From Bog-473 sp963764305 (lineage in GTDB: Bacteria; Actinomycetota; Acidimicrobiia; Acidimicrobiales; RAAP-2), in contig CAVXSD010000007.1 of assembly GCA_963764305.1 (NCBI GenBank), forward strand, positions 1 through 64,000: a stretch of 64,000 bases of DNA. Direction: 5' to 3'. This document shows, in pieces, positions 8,832 to 17,150 of the stretch. Within the stretch, counting starts at the first letter, position 1, and each line of letters opens with the position of its first letter. The notes under the pieces are model-generated. The model was not told where the DNA came from, made no database searches, and was given only the letters and a program-made list of their open reading frames with translations. A program made the position numbers and the translations under genes.

Positions 8832-9016
8832 TCGAGCCGTCGGAGTTGCACTCGACGGATCGCGATGTCGCTGCCGCTCTCAGGGGTCCACGATGTCTTC
8901 GCGGCGTCAGTCTCGAGGATCACAGTCTGAACACGAGGTCGAGCGAACCTCGGTACTGTCCCGTCTCGGCGATCTGGGAGGCGGCGGAACAGGGGCGCGG
9001 TCGATGAACTTCCGTG

Positions 9017-10009
9017 TCAGCGCGGGGCGTCTCCCATGCGGTACTCGTGAGTGATCTCGTCGAGCCGGGATTTCAGATCGTCCTCGAGCACGAACTCAGC
9101 TGCTTCCAGGCTGGCCGCAAGCTGGTCCGGGTGACTCGCACCGACAATGGGGGCTGTGACCGCGCCATTCGCCAATACCCAGGCGACGGACAGAGTCACG
9201 AGGCTCACGCCGGCCTCATCCGAAATGGCGAGGAGCTGATCGACGGTGTCGAACTCTCGATCGTGCCAATAGCGACCTTGATACATCTGGCCTGCGTTGC
9301 CGAGTGCGAAGCGACTGCCTTCGGCCGGCGGAGCAGCGCGGCGGTGCTTCCCTGAAAGGAGGCCGCCGGCGAGGGGGTTATACGGGATCACTCCTACCGC
9401 CTCGTCACCGCAGAACGGGAGCATCTCACGCTCTATCTGGCGGAACAACAGGTTGTAGCGGGGCTGCACGGAGTCGAACCGCGCCAACGCGAGGGTCTCG
9501 CTGCGCCCGATGGCACGAACCAACTGGTAGGTGAGAAAATTCGAGCATCCGATGTAGCGGACCTTTCCTTGATGTACAAGATCGTCGAGCGCACCCAGCG
9601 TCTCGTCGATCGGAGTCGCCGAATCGAACCCATGGAGCTGATAGAGGTCGATGTAGTCGGTTTGCAGGCGACGCAGGGACGCGTCAATGGCATCGAAGAT
9701 GTGCTTTCTGGAGTTGCCGCCGTCGAACGGTGACGGCCCGGTACGCCCGAAGCATTTCGTGGCCAGGATGAAGCGGTCCCTCCTCCCATGCAGCCAGCGA
9801 CCGAGAATTTCCTCGGTGCGGCCCACGGTCGCCAAATCGCCGCCGAGCGGATAGACGTCCGAACTATCGATGAAGTCGATGCCGCCCTCCGCTGCTCGAT
9901 CGAGAATCGACACTGAAGTCGGCTCGTCGCACTGCAGTCCAAAGGTCATCGTCCCAAGACAGAGTTTCGATACCTGAAGGCCCGTTCGTCCAAGTCGTGC
10001 GTGGTCCAT
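9017..10009 (-). CDS. Aldo/keto reductase
   Basis: A 330-residue NADPH-dependent oxidoreductase with a TIM-barrel AKR fold. The catalytic tetrad is recognisable: Asp and Tyr in DSSDVYPLGG, Lys in ILATKCFG, and His in IDLYQLHGFD. A GCSNF motif follows, and the C-terminal cofactor-binding segment contains APIVGASHPDQL. The size and motif order fit the YajO/Tas-like group. It is convergent with the PPOX gene. The substrate cannot be inferred. Confidence 0.9.
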   Translation of the reverse strand: MDHARLGRTGLQVSKLCLGTMTFGLQCDEPTSVSILDRAAEGGIDFIDSSDVYPLGGDLATVGRTEEILGRWLHGRRDRFILATKCFGRTGPSPFDGGNSRKHIFDAIDASLRRLQTDYIDLYQLHGFDSATPIDETLGALDDLVHQGKVRYIGCSNFLTYQLVRAIGRSETLALARFDSVQPRYNLLFRQIEREMLPFCGDEAVGVIPYNPLAGGLLSGKHRRAAPPAEGSRFALGNAGQMYQGRYWHDREFDTVDQLLAISDEAGVSLVTLSVAWVLANGAVTAPIVGASHPDQLAASLEAAEFVLEDDLKSRLDEITHEYRMGDAPR

Positions 10010-10172
10010 GTCCAGAAACGTAGCGTCCCTGCCGAGTACGCCCGCCGCCCGGTCTTCCCTTCCGGACAGCTCACCAGACCCCGAGACGCGCCGCCTGCGG
10101 CATCCGATGGCACTCGATCCCGGTGTACCGGCCGTTCGACGAGCTGCTCACCCGGTACGGCACGTCAATTCG

Positions 10173-10601
10173 CTACTCAAGGAGCTCCAAGAGCCACCCG
10201 GGTCCAACCACGTTGGCTCCCAGCGCCTCAGCCCGCCGCCGCAACTCGCGGTCCGCGCTGACGAGTGTGACCACTTGATCCGAGACGTTCGAGACGACAT
10301 CAATGAGTGTGTCGTCGCCGCTGCCAGCAGCGTGGAGGATCGCGACGCCGTCGGTGACGCCATCCGGGACACCCTCGCGAGCCTTGCCTTCTAGGACCAC
10401 GACCACGGGTTGGGCGATCCGTCCCGAGTCAACGGCAGCTCGAACCTGGTTCACGAAGGTTCGTGCTGCTCCCGCTCGGTCTCGCCACCAGCCGGTCGGA
10501 CGAGACCCGACCACGTTTGCTGCATCAATGAGAAGCACTGCTCCAGTCTGATCGCTGGGCCAATGGCGGGGCGCCTTCTTTCTCCCGAGACCACTCCCCA
10601 C
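10173..10601 (-). CDS. NYN/PIN-like domain protein
   Basis: A 142-residue protein with a PIN-like nuclease core. LLIDAANVVGSRPTGWW near residues 23-39 supplies the first acidic residue and the conserved Asn. A second acidic cluster is in GSGDDTLIDVV, and SADRELRRRAEALGA marks the last. This pattern is shared with the YacP/NYN-type family, sometimes misannotated as NTP pyrophosphohydrolase in actinobacteria. The GTG at 10601 is used as start. An RNase-like activity is an inference from the fold. Confidence 0.65.
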   Translation of the reverse strand: MGSGLGRKKAPRHWPSDQTGAVLLIDAANVVGSRPTGWWRDRAGAARTFVNQVRAAVDSGRIAQPVVVVLEGKAREGVPDGVTDGVAILHAAGSGDDTLIDVVSNVSDQVVTLVSADRELRRRAEALGANVVGPGWLLELLE

Positions 10602-10735
10602 CCGGCCCGCTTCGCTTCATTCCTCGAGTACTCCGGAAACCGGAATCGCTCAGGGCTTAGATTCGCCATGGTCGGGCAAGATTAGTGGCCGGATCCGGCC
10701 CGATCTGATCCCATCCCTCGAGCGGCCTGAAACAC

Positions 10736-12205
10736 CTACAGTGGCGAGGAGCGCTGCGCTTGGGCAGCCGCGTGGCGGCCGGCGCGTCGGCCATAGAACG
10801 AGCCGTCGCCGAGACTGATGCCGCTGGCATAGTGGTGGGCCGCGAGGCTGGCGGCAGTCCTGCCGGCGGCGTAGAGACCCGAAATGCGATCGCCCCGGCG
10901 GTCGAGCGCGGCACCGTCCGGGTCGGTGAGGAGACCTCCCAGCGTGAAAGTGGCGTAGATCGCCCCGTGGTCAACACGCAGGTCGATGGCGCCGATACCG
11001 CTCGCCGGCGGCACGCCGATGGGCTGCAGGTACGGCGCTCGCTTGTGGAATGCAGGGTCGTCGCCGCGGGCCGCCGCCTCGTTGTAGTCGCGCACCGTCC
11101 GTGCCAGAGCGTCAGGCGGAACTTCGAGGTCGTCGGCCAGCTCCTCCGGAGTGGCCGCGGCGTAGCGGACGCGGAGCCCGACGAGGTTGGGCTCGTGGAT
11201 CACGTCATCGGTGATCATGGAGACGAAGCCGTCGTGATCGCATAGAGCGTGAAACCCGATGCGACCCGTATACGCATCCTCGTTGATGAACCGCTCGCCA
11301 TGGCGGTTGACGAGGATTCCCCGTGCGAGGCGGTGGGGCGGCCCGAGGGGCAGCGCGCACTCGAAGGAGTCGAGTCTGGTCGCCACCGCGCCGGCACCGG
11401 CGCCGATGCGGATCCCGCGGCCGTCGTCAGCCGGGGTACCGATCCGCCAGGCAGCGTCGGGGACGTGAGCAAGTGGGCAATGCTCTGCGACCATTGCCTC
11501 GTTGTGGATGAACCCGCCGGTGGCCAGGATCACCCCGCCACGGGCCCGGATGATCCGGGAGCCGTCGTCTGTCCGAAGGTGCACCCCGACGACGTCCCTG
11601 CCGTCGACGACCAGCGCGTCGGCGCGGGCGTCGGCCACCACACGAGCACCGCTGCTCGACACGGCGGCACCGAGACATTTCATGAGAAAGCCGCCGGCGG
11701 AGTCGACGCACTGCGGCTTGTGACCGCGCGGTACCGGCACCGAGATCTCGTCAAACGGGTAAGCGTCCTCACCGCCGCTGAAAAGTAGCCCCGAGTCATC
11801 GGCTGATTCACGGTTCGGCTCGTCGCAGAACGCCGACCGGAACGGCACGCCGATCGAGACCAACCAGTCGAAATGGTCCGGTGAGCCCTCGCAGTAGACA
11901 TCCATGCGACTGTCGTCCACGCCCGGCCCAAGGGCGGCCCGGAGGAAGGCCGCCATGTTCTCCGTCGAGTCCTGGAAACCGCAGGCGCGCTGGAGAGCAG
12001 TGCCGCCTCCCAGATAGATCAGACCGCCGGAGTTGGCCGACGTCCCTCCGGGTCCCGCGCTCCGCTCGACCGCCAGAACGTCCGCTCCTGCCTGGCGCGC
12101 CCCCACGGTCGCGGACGCGCCCGCGGCGCCGAGCCCTACGACGACCACGTCGACCGTCTCGTCGAACCGGACCTCGTTGACCTCGAGCGCCGGGATCGGC
12201 TCCAT
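10736..12205 (-). CDS. FAD-dependent ketosteroid dehydrogenase/fumarate reductase-like flavoprotein
   Basis: A 489-residue flavoprotein. The dinucleotide-binding motif VVVVGLGAAGASA is near residue 20 and is followed by ERSAGPGGTSANSGG. The later ATGGF and the GLYAAGRTAASLAAHHYASG segments also contact FAD. The YLGGGTALQ and DHFDWL stretches resemble 3-oxo-5-alpha-steroid 4-dehydrogenase and 3-ketosteroid delta-1-dehydrogenase enzymes more than true fumarate reductases. An AGGAGG site lies six bases before the ATG at 12205, so this start is preferred to the GTG at 12217. A steroid role fits the KstR-like sites elsewhere in the window, but no such site was found directly upstream. Confidence 0.75.
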   Translation of the reverse strand: MEPIPALEVNEVRFDETVDVVVVGLGAAGASATVGARQAGADVLAVERSAGPGGTSANSGGLIYLGGGTALQRACGFQDSTENMAAFLRAALGPGVDDSRMDVYCEGSPDHFDWLVSIGVPFRSAFCDEPNRESADDSGLLFSGGEDAYPFDEISVPVPRGHKPQCVDSAGGFLMKCLGAAVSSSGARVVADARADALVVDGRDVVGVHLRTDDGSRIIRARGGVILATGGFIHNEAMVAEHCPLAHVPDAAWRIGTPADDGRGIRIGAGAGAVATRLDSFECALPLGPPHRLARGILVNRHGERFINEDAYTGRIGFHALCDHDGFVSMITDDVIHEPNLVGLRVRYAAATPEELADDLEVPPDALARTVRDYNEAAARGDDPAFHKRAPYLQPIGVPPASGIGAIDLRVDHGAIYATFTLGGLLTDPDGAALDRRGDRISGLYAAGRTAASLAAHHYASGISLGDGSFYGRRAGRHAAAQAQRSSPL

Positions 12206-12446
12206 TCGCCTCCTCACGTCAGGATGCGCCGGTGGGGCCGCATCATCGTGCCTTCACGTCCTTGGCCTGCACGCCGTGAAGGTATCGACGGGGACAATGT
12301 CACATTTCGGGGCCCGGCCCACGTCAAGATGATGTGATGACAATGGTAGTGACCGACTTTGACGCCGAGCGTTCCCAATGGACATCGTCGCCGGGTACTC
12401 GGTGTCGGAAGGCGTTGCGGACGCGCGAAAGGAGACGAGGAGCCTC

Positions 12447-12683
12447 ATGAAGACGATGACGTGTCGAGAGTTGGGTGGACCGTGTGATTTTCCGCACCAT
12501 GGCACGACCGCAGATGAGGTCATAAAGGCGCAGGATCGTCATCTCAACGAAATGGTCGCCAAGGGTGACACAACGCACGAAACTGCCTCGAAAGCGATGA
12601 AAGGCAGGTGGAAGCATCCCATCAAAGGAATGGGATGGTACAACAAGGCGAAGCGCGATTTTGCCGTCCTTCCCGAAGACTGA
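12447..12683 (+). CDS. DUF1059-like small protein
   Basis: A 78-residue protein opening with MKTMTCRELGGPCDFPHHG, the paired-Cys pattern of DUF1059-like small proteins. A helical EVIKAQDRHLNEMVAKGD segment follows. The C-terminus adds a Lys/Trp-rich tail not seen in the shortest members. The ATG at 12447 is chosen because the GGAGACGAGGAG purine-rich ribosome site is just upstream; an in-frame ATG at 12378 is less well supported. The function is unknown. Confidence 0.65.
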   Translation: MKTMTCRELGGPCDFPHHGTTADEVIKAQDRHLNEMVAKGDTTHETASKAMKGRWKHPIKGMGWYNKAKRDFAVLPED

Positions 12684-12856
12684 GCAGAGATTGAGGCCTC
12701 TCCATCTGCCTCCAGTCGCGTCGCGGAGGCCGAGCAATGGACACCAGGCGCGCTCCCCTTCAGTAACAGCAGGCTATCGAGCGGGGCTCCCAGGGCAGCT
12801 TGGTTTCGCCCGGATCTGCCGCAGGGCGGCCTCTGACCCAGCTGGGGGGCACCCTG

Positions 12857-13123
12857 CTATCTGCCAATGCGCTCGCGGTGCTTGCACCCTGGCCAGCAAC
12901 AGGGCCGACGCTGGCCTTCTTCCAGCTCCTCCTGGGTCCGGCGAATGCGCCGTGCTCGGGTTCCCTCCTGCTTGGCATCCTCCACCCAGCAGATGAACTC
13001 GTTGCGGGCCAGAGGCGTGATGTCCTTCCAGGCATCGAGTGCGGTCGGGTTCGCGATCAGCCCCTTTCGCAGGTCTCCTGGGAGCTTGTGCACCACCCCT
13101 CCGGGAACTCGCGGGCTGTTCAC
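12857..13123 (-). CDS. YdeI/OmpD-associated family protein
   Basis: A short protein of the YdeI/OmpD-associated family (bacteriocin-protection-like). The core reads KLPGDLRKGLIANPTALDAW, then ITPLARNEFICWVEDAK, then RARRIRRTQEELEEGQRRP, and it ends in a Cys/Trp motif, PCCWPGCKHRER. The family usually starts close to the LP-DL motif, so the GTG at 13123 is used; the frame stays open to 13174. The molecular role is not established. Confidence 0.7.
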   Translation of the reverse strand: MNSPRVPGGVVHKLPGDLRKGLIANPTALDAWKDITPLARNEFICWVEDAKQEGTRARRIRRTQEELEEGQRRPCCWPGCKHRERIGR

Positions 13124-13420
13124 ATGGCCACGGTAGCAACTCAGATCGGAATGGAACGCGGTTGTCATCGCCAACCCGGCGCTCTACGGGGACACGCCGA
13201 CCATCGGCGGACCGAAACTTAGGGACGCAGAATGTGGCCCGGGACCGAGGGAGGCCAGGGGTCCGGTTGAGAGTGGTCGCCGCACGTTCCCGACCGTCGA
13301 GCCCCGGCTGCCGGAGGTCGGCTGTTCGGGTCACCGTCTGTGTCCCACGCCGGGTTTGACAGGTGCCGGCGTGTCCCGTCCTCCCGGCGTCCTGGACACC
13401 CTCGGCGCTATGGTCAACCG

Positions 13421-14236
13421 ATGCTGATCGGAGCCGTGACCATCGAGGGCGTCTCAGATGGGAGCCTCCAGGCACCCCCGACGTCCATGTTCAATAAGTC
13501 CGATCAGGACTGGCTTCAGCACTCTCAGTTCCTGGACGAGGAGGGCATGCTCCCGATCGAAATGGGCGGGTTCCTTGTGCGGAGCGGTGACCGCCTCGCC
13601 CTTGTCGACACTGGAATAGGCCCACACGCGGCTCCAGATCGGACGGGAAGGTTCATGAAGAACCTGACAACCCTCGGCGTACAACCGTCCGAAATCACGG
13701 ACGTCGTACTCACTCATCTCCACTTCGATCACCTCGGGTGGGCCACCGACGGAGAGCGTCGTCTGTTCGGCAACGCCACGTATCGGTGCCATGAGGCGGA
13801 CTGGGAATTCTTCATGGGTGCCTCACCGTTCGATGACAGCCTGGCCGTCTCATTGATGGGCGGCCGCGCATCGTCGGAGCTGCTTCCGCCGATCGCAGAG
13901 CGTCTCGAAACGTGGAGCGGGGACGGAAGGATTCTGCCCGGCATGGACGTGCGAAGCGCTCCTGGTCACACACCCGGCAGTACGGTCATTGTCATTTCGT
14001 CTGGGACCGAGCGAGCAATGCTCCTCGGTGACGTCGTGCACTGTCCCGCCGAACTCCTCAGTGACGACTGGGAGATGATTGGCGATGTCGACACGCAGCT
14101 GGCGCGAAGGTCACGCGAGGCCCTGGCGAGAGAGCTCGAGGGGTCGGATATCCCAGCCGCGGCGACCCACTTCCCAGGGCTCCAATTCGGTCGGCTCTTG
14201 ACCGCTGAAGGCCGCCGACAGTGGACGTTCGACTGA
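13421..14236 (+). CDS. MBL-fold metallo-hydrolase
   Basis: A 271-residue metallo-beta-lactamase-fold hydrolase. The metal-binding HxHxDH motif is present as THLHFDHLGW near residues 103-112. A further metal His follows in SAPGHTPGS, an Asp in LLGDVVH, and a last His in AATHFPG. This is the layout of lactonase/AttM-like and related hydrolases. The ATG at 13421 gives the usual N-terminal beta-strand. The substrate is not evident, and the gene stands alone. Confidence 0.88.
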   Translation: MLIGAVTIEGVSDGSLQAPPTSMFNKSDQDWLQHSQFLDEEGMLPIEMGGFLVRSGDRLALVDTGIGPHAAPDRTGRFMKNLTTLGVQPSEITDVVLTHLHFDHLGWATDGERRLFGNATYRCHEADWEFFMGASPFDDSLAVSLMGGRASSELLPPIAERLETWSGDGRILPGMDVRSAPGHTPGSTVIVISSGTERAMLLGDVVHCPAELLSDDWEMIGDVDTQLARRSREALARELEGSDIPAAATHFPGLQFGRLLTAEGRRQWTFD

Positions 14237-14311
14237 ACCTGCACCACCGGCTGTGCTGCGGCGCCCGACCCGCCGGCGCCGCCACGCCGGGTCCTCGACG
14301 CTGACAGTGGG

Positions 14312-14755
14312 TTAGCTCTTGGTCACGACGACGCTACAGGGAGCATTGCGGACGACATGATCCGAGACTGAACCCAGGAGCGCACGCTTGAGCTTGCCTC
14401 TCCCCCGGGTGCCGACCACGATCGCTTCGGCCGACAGTTCAGCGGCAAGTTGACAGATCGCTGCACCGGGCTCTCCGGCAAGGATGCGGATCTCGGCGTT
14501 CATGAGTCCGAGCTCGCTCTGAGCCGCCCCGATCGCGGCGTTGGCGGCCTCTCCAGCCTGCACGACTTGGTCGTCGAACTCCTCCAGGGAGAGCTCGGGT
14601 CCAGCGTGTCCAGAACCCGCCAGGGCGCCTTCGTCGGGTGCATCCATGACCGTGACGAGGACCATCTCGTGATCGTGGCCAAGCAATTGGACGCCGGCAG
14701 CCAGTGCTCCCAATGCCGCATCAGATCCGTCGGTGCACAAGAGAATCGATGCCAT
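14312..14755 (-). CDS. Universal stress protein (UspA family)
   Basis: A 147-residue single-domain Usp protein. It starts with the beta-strand ILLCTDGSDAA. The ATP-binding signature is late: VVGTRGRGKLKRALLGSVSDHVVRNAPCSVVVTK, matching the G-2x-G-9x-G-S/T pattern that marks ATP-binding members. It converges with the metallo-hydrolase gene and diverges from yjbQ. It is likely induced by starvation or stress, as is known for the family. Confidence 0.9.
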   Translation of the reverse strand: MASILLCTDGSDAALGALAAGVQLLGHDHEMVLVTVMDAPDEGALAGSGHAGPELSLEEFDDQVVQAGEAANAAIGAAQSELGLMNAEIRILAGEPGAAICQLAAELSAEAIVVGTRGRGKLKRALLGSVSDHVVRNAPCSVVVTKS

Positions 14756-15110
14756 GGACCCAGAGTAACCGTCGCCGGCGGCGCCGGCCCGAATCAGGAC
14801 CCCGCCCGAGGCGTTATGGCGCGCGTCGCCGTTCGCGCAGTCACGATCCGAACCTCCGTGCGCTCACGAACTCAACACCCCGACTGCAGACCTCACCCCG
14901 AATGCAGACCAGTCGACGGACGCCGGTGGTGTCCCGACGATACAGGCGTGATCCTTGACCGGGCGCCACCGTCGTCGCTTCCGGCGGCTGGATCCGGATG
15001 CCGGCGCCGCCACCGCCGCGCAGCCGCCGCGCAGCCGCCGCAGGCGCGGCGACCGTTGCGACGAGGAGACTGCGCCCGCAGCCGCCACGCTACGGCAGAC
15101 TGGGTGCTGC
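14756..15110. other. Divergent intergenic region with GC-rich triplet tract
   Basis: This 355-base gap separates the stress protein and yjbQ, which diverge. No convincing gene was found. Around 14997-15050 it holds repeated GCCGCC/GCAGCCGCC units. Short CAGACC-type direct repeats occur near 14883-14910. Promoters for both genes must lie here, but no clear -10/-35 pair could be singled out. Confidence 0.5.
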
Positions 15111-15521
15111 ATGCAGACGATCGAACTCACTGTCGACTCCTCCCGGGAGCGCATCGTCGACCTCACGACGGAGCTCGAGCGCTTTTGCGCCGGGCTGGGC
15201 GACGGATTGGTCAACGTCTTCGTGCCGCACGCCACCGCCGGGGTGGCCCTGATGGAGACCGGCTCGCGCTCCGAGACCGACCTCCTCGCCGCGCTGGAGC
15301 GGCTCCTGCCGCGCGACGACCGCTACCAGCACGCGCACGGATCGCCGGGGCATGGGGCCGATCACCTGCTGCCCGCCCTGGTGAGCCCCTCGGTGACCCT
15401 GCCCGTTCTCGGGGGCCGGGTGGCGTTTGGGACCTGGCAGTCCGTCGTCCTGGTGGACCTGAACCTCGACAACCCCCGGCGGCAGGTGCGTTTCAGCTTC
15501 GTGCCCGCATCAGGTGGCTGA
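15111..15521 (+). CDS. YjbQ family protein (secondary thiamine-phosphate synthase-like)
   Basis: A 136-residue UPF0047/YjbQ protein. The family signature FVPHATAGVALMET is near residues 42-55. The mid-region HGADHLLPAL supplies a second conserved His-Asp-His cluster, and GTWQSVVLVDLN is the family ending. E. coli YjbQ has weak thiamine-phosphate synthase activity, which is the source of the usual annotation; the real role is unsettled. The ATG at 15111 starts right at the domain. It overlaps the convergent thioesterase gene by 12 bases. Confidence 0.88.
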   Translation: MQTIELTVDSSRERIVDLTTELERFCAGLGDGLVNVFVPHATAGVALMETGSRSETDLLAALERLLPRDDRYQHAHGSPGHGADHLLPALVSPSVTLPVLGGRVAFGTWQSVVLVDLNLDNPRRQVRFSFVPASGG

Positions 15522-16295
15522 GTCGCCCTTCCTCGCGCTCTCCCGTTCCATCACGCGCTGCCAGTCCGGGTCGACGAGCGGCGCCTCGGTGCGGTGCGCA
15601 TTGCCCGACACGATGTCGAGCATGCGGCCCGGCGGGACCTCGATGAAGACGCCCTCGGCCTCCGCCGTCAGCTGGCCCTGGTAGTAGATGCCGCCCCAGG
15701 CGAAGACCTTGCGGCCCTCCTTGCCCGTGTTGCGCGCGGCCAGCTCGAGCGGGGCCAGCAGTGGTGTCGGCCGCCGGTAACGGATCTTCAGGGTCCCGGT
15801 CATCGCCCCCTGGCCGGCCAGGATGTTCGACATGCCCAACAGCTCGTCGAACAGCTCGGCGATGACACCGCCGTGGACGCAGGTCGGCGGCCCCTCGTAC
15901 GCGTAGCCGAAGGTCACCCGGCCCCGGACCTCGCGGGCCCCGTTCTCGCCCTCAACGGCCCACACCTCCACCGGCGGCGCCACCGGGTTGGCGAAGCCGA
16001 TCACCGGGCTGGTCGGGAAGATGTCCTGGGGGTGCCCCTCGGCGAAGGGCTGGTTGCGCGGGCGCTTCTCCTCCCGGGCAGCCGCCTCCAGGCGGTCCGC
16101 CACGTTCGCCATGCGGGTCGCCGCCTCCGTGACGTGCTCCTCGCGCAGAGGCTGGCCGACCGTCACCGCAATGACCCGGCGCACCGCCGCGGCCAGCTGG
16201 TTCAGCGGCTCGTCACCGGCGGTCGTGGACAGGCCGTCGACGCCGGGGAAGCCGCCGCCGGGCGGGGGGTCGAGCCGGCGGTCCACCTCGCTCAC
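15510..16295 (-). CDS. PaaI-family hot-dog thioesterase
   Basis: A 261-residue hotdog-fold acyl-CoA thioesterase. The core has GPPTCVHGGVIAELFDELLGM near residues 135-155, the usual HGG and catalytic acid region, followed by GTLKIRYRRPTPL. The first 110 residues are an extension found in actinobacterial members. Its GTG start overlaps the enoyl-CoA hydratase stop by four bases (GTGA), so translation is probably coupled. It is the third gene of the minus-strand run fadA5-like, hydratase, thioesterase, and could release CoA from catabolic intermediates. Confidence 0.85.
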   Translation of the reverse strand: MSEVDRRLDPPPGGGFPGVDGLSTTAGDEPLNQLAAAVRRVIAVTVGQPLREEHVTEAATRMANVADRLEAAAREEKRPRNQPFAEGHPQDIFPTSPVIGFANPVAPPVEVWAVEGENGAREVRGRVTFGYAYEGPPTCVHGGVIAELFDELLGMSNILAGQGAMTGTLKIRYRRPTPLLAPLELAARNTGKEGRKVFAWGGIYYQGQLTAEAEGVFIEVPPGRMLDIVSGNAHRTEAPLVDPDWQRVMERESARKGDSAT

Positions 16296-17086
16296 GTGCG
16301 GGTGTAGTTGGGGGGCCGCTTCTCGGCGAAGGCCTTCTGGCCCTCGGCGGCGTCGTTGCTGGCGAAGATGGGCCAGCCGATCTCGAGTTCGTGGGCCAAC
16401 CCGTCCACCTCGGACATGCCCTCGGTCTCGCGCACCGATCGCTTGATCGCCTCCACCGCCAGCGGTCCGTTCGCCCCGATGACCCTGGCGATCTCGAGCG
16501 CCTTGTCCAGCGCGGTGCCGTCGGGGACGACGTGCCCGATGAGGCCGATGCGCAGGGCCTCCTCTGCCGGCACCTCGCGGGCGGTCAGAAGGAGCTCCAT
16601 GGCGAGCGTGTAGGGGATCTGCCGACGCAGCCGCACCGTGGAGCCGCCGAGGGGGAAAAGCCCTCGCTTGGCCTCGAAGACGCCGAAGACGGCGCTCTCC
16701 CCCGCCACCCGGATGTCGGTGGCCTGCAGGATCTCGGTCCCGCCGGCCACCGCCCAGCCCTCCACCGCGGCGATAAGCGGCTTGCGCAGGTCGTAGTGGC
16801 GCAGCAACGCCTTCCAGTGCAGGTCGGGATCTTCGGCCATGCGCGACTGGTACTTCTCGGCGTCGCTGCCCCCCATGGCCTTGAGGTCCATGCCGGCGCA
16901 GAACGTCCCGCCGGCTCCCGTGAGGATGGCGCAGCGGATGTCGTCGTTGCCGTCGATCTCCTCCCAGGCATCCTTCATGCCGACCAACATGGGCAGGCTC
17001 AGCGCATTCTTGGCCTCCGGCCGGTTCATGGTGACGATGGCGGTGGCGCCGTCGCGCTCGAACGTCAGGTGCTCGGTCGTAACCAC
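16292..17086 (-). CDS. Enoyl-CoA hydratase/isomerase (crotonase family)
   Basis: A 264-residue crotonase. The oxyanion-hole segments are visible as NALSLPML near residue 25 and FCAGMDLKAMGG near 65-75. A second glycine-rich block, VEGWAVAGGTEI, follows with the residue usually occupied by catalytic Glu near the end. The GTG at 17086 is chosen because GGAGGG lies about five bases before it; the open frame extends to 17188. It is 64 bases downstream of the thiolase and overlaps the thioesterase start. Its genomic company suggests beta-oxidation of a steroid or branched acyl-CoA. Confidence 0.88.
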   Translation of the reverse strand: MVTTEHLTFERDGATAIVTMNRPEAKNALSLPMLVGMKDAWEEIDGNDDIRCAILTGAGGTFCAGMDLKAMGGSDAEKYQSRMAEDPDLHWKALLRHYDLRKPLIAAVEGWAVAGGTEILQATDIRVAGESAVFGVFEAKRGLFPLGGSTVRLRRQIPYTLAMELLLTAREVPAEEALRIGLIGHVVPDGTALDKALEIARVIGANGPLAVEAIKRSVRETEGMSEVDGLAHELEIGWPIFASNDAAEGQKAFAEKRPPNYTRT

Positions 17087-17150
17087 GGTCCCCTCCAGAG
17101 GTAGGCGCCGGAATGAAGGCTGGGATGATGCAGAGTCGAGCGAGTGCCGC

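Noticed and set aside
12774..13475. 233-residue minus-strand frame over the YdeI-like gene
   Set aside because: It is out of frame with the conserved YdeI/OmpD-type core and consists of Arg/Pro-rich filler.
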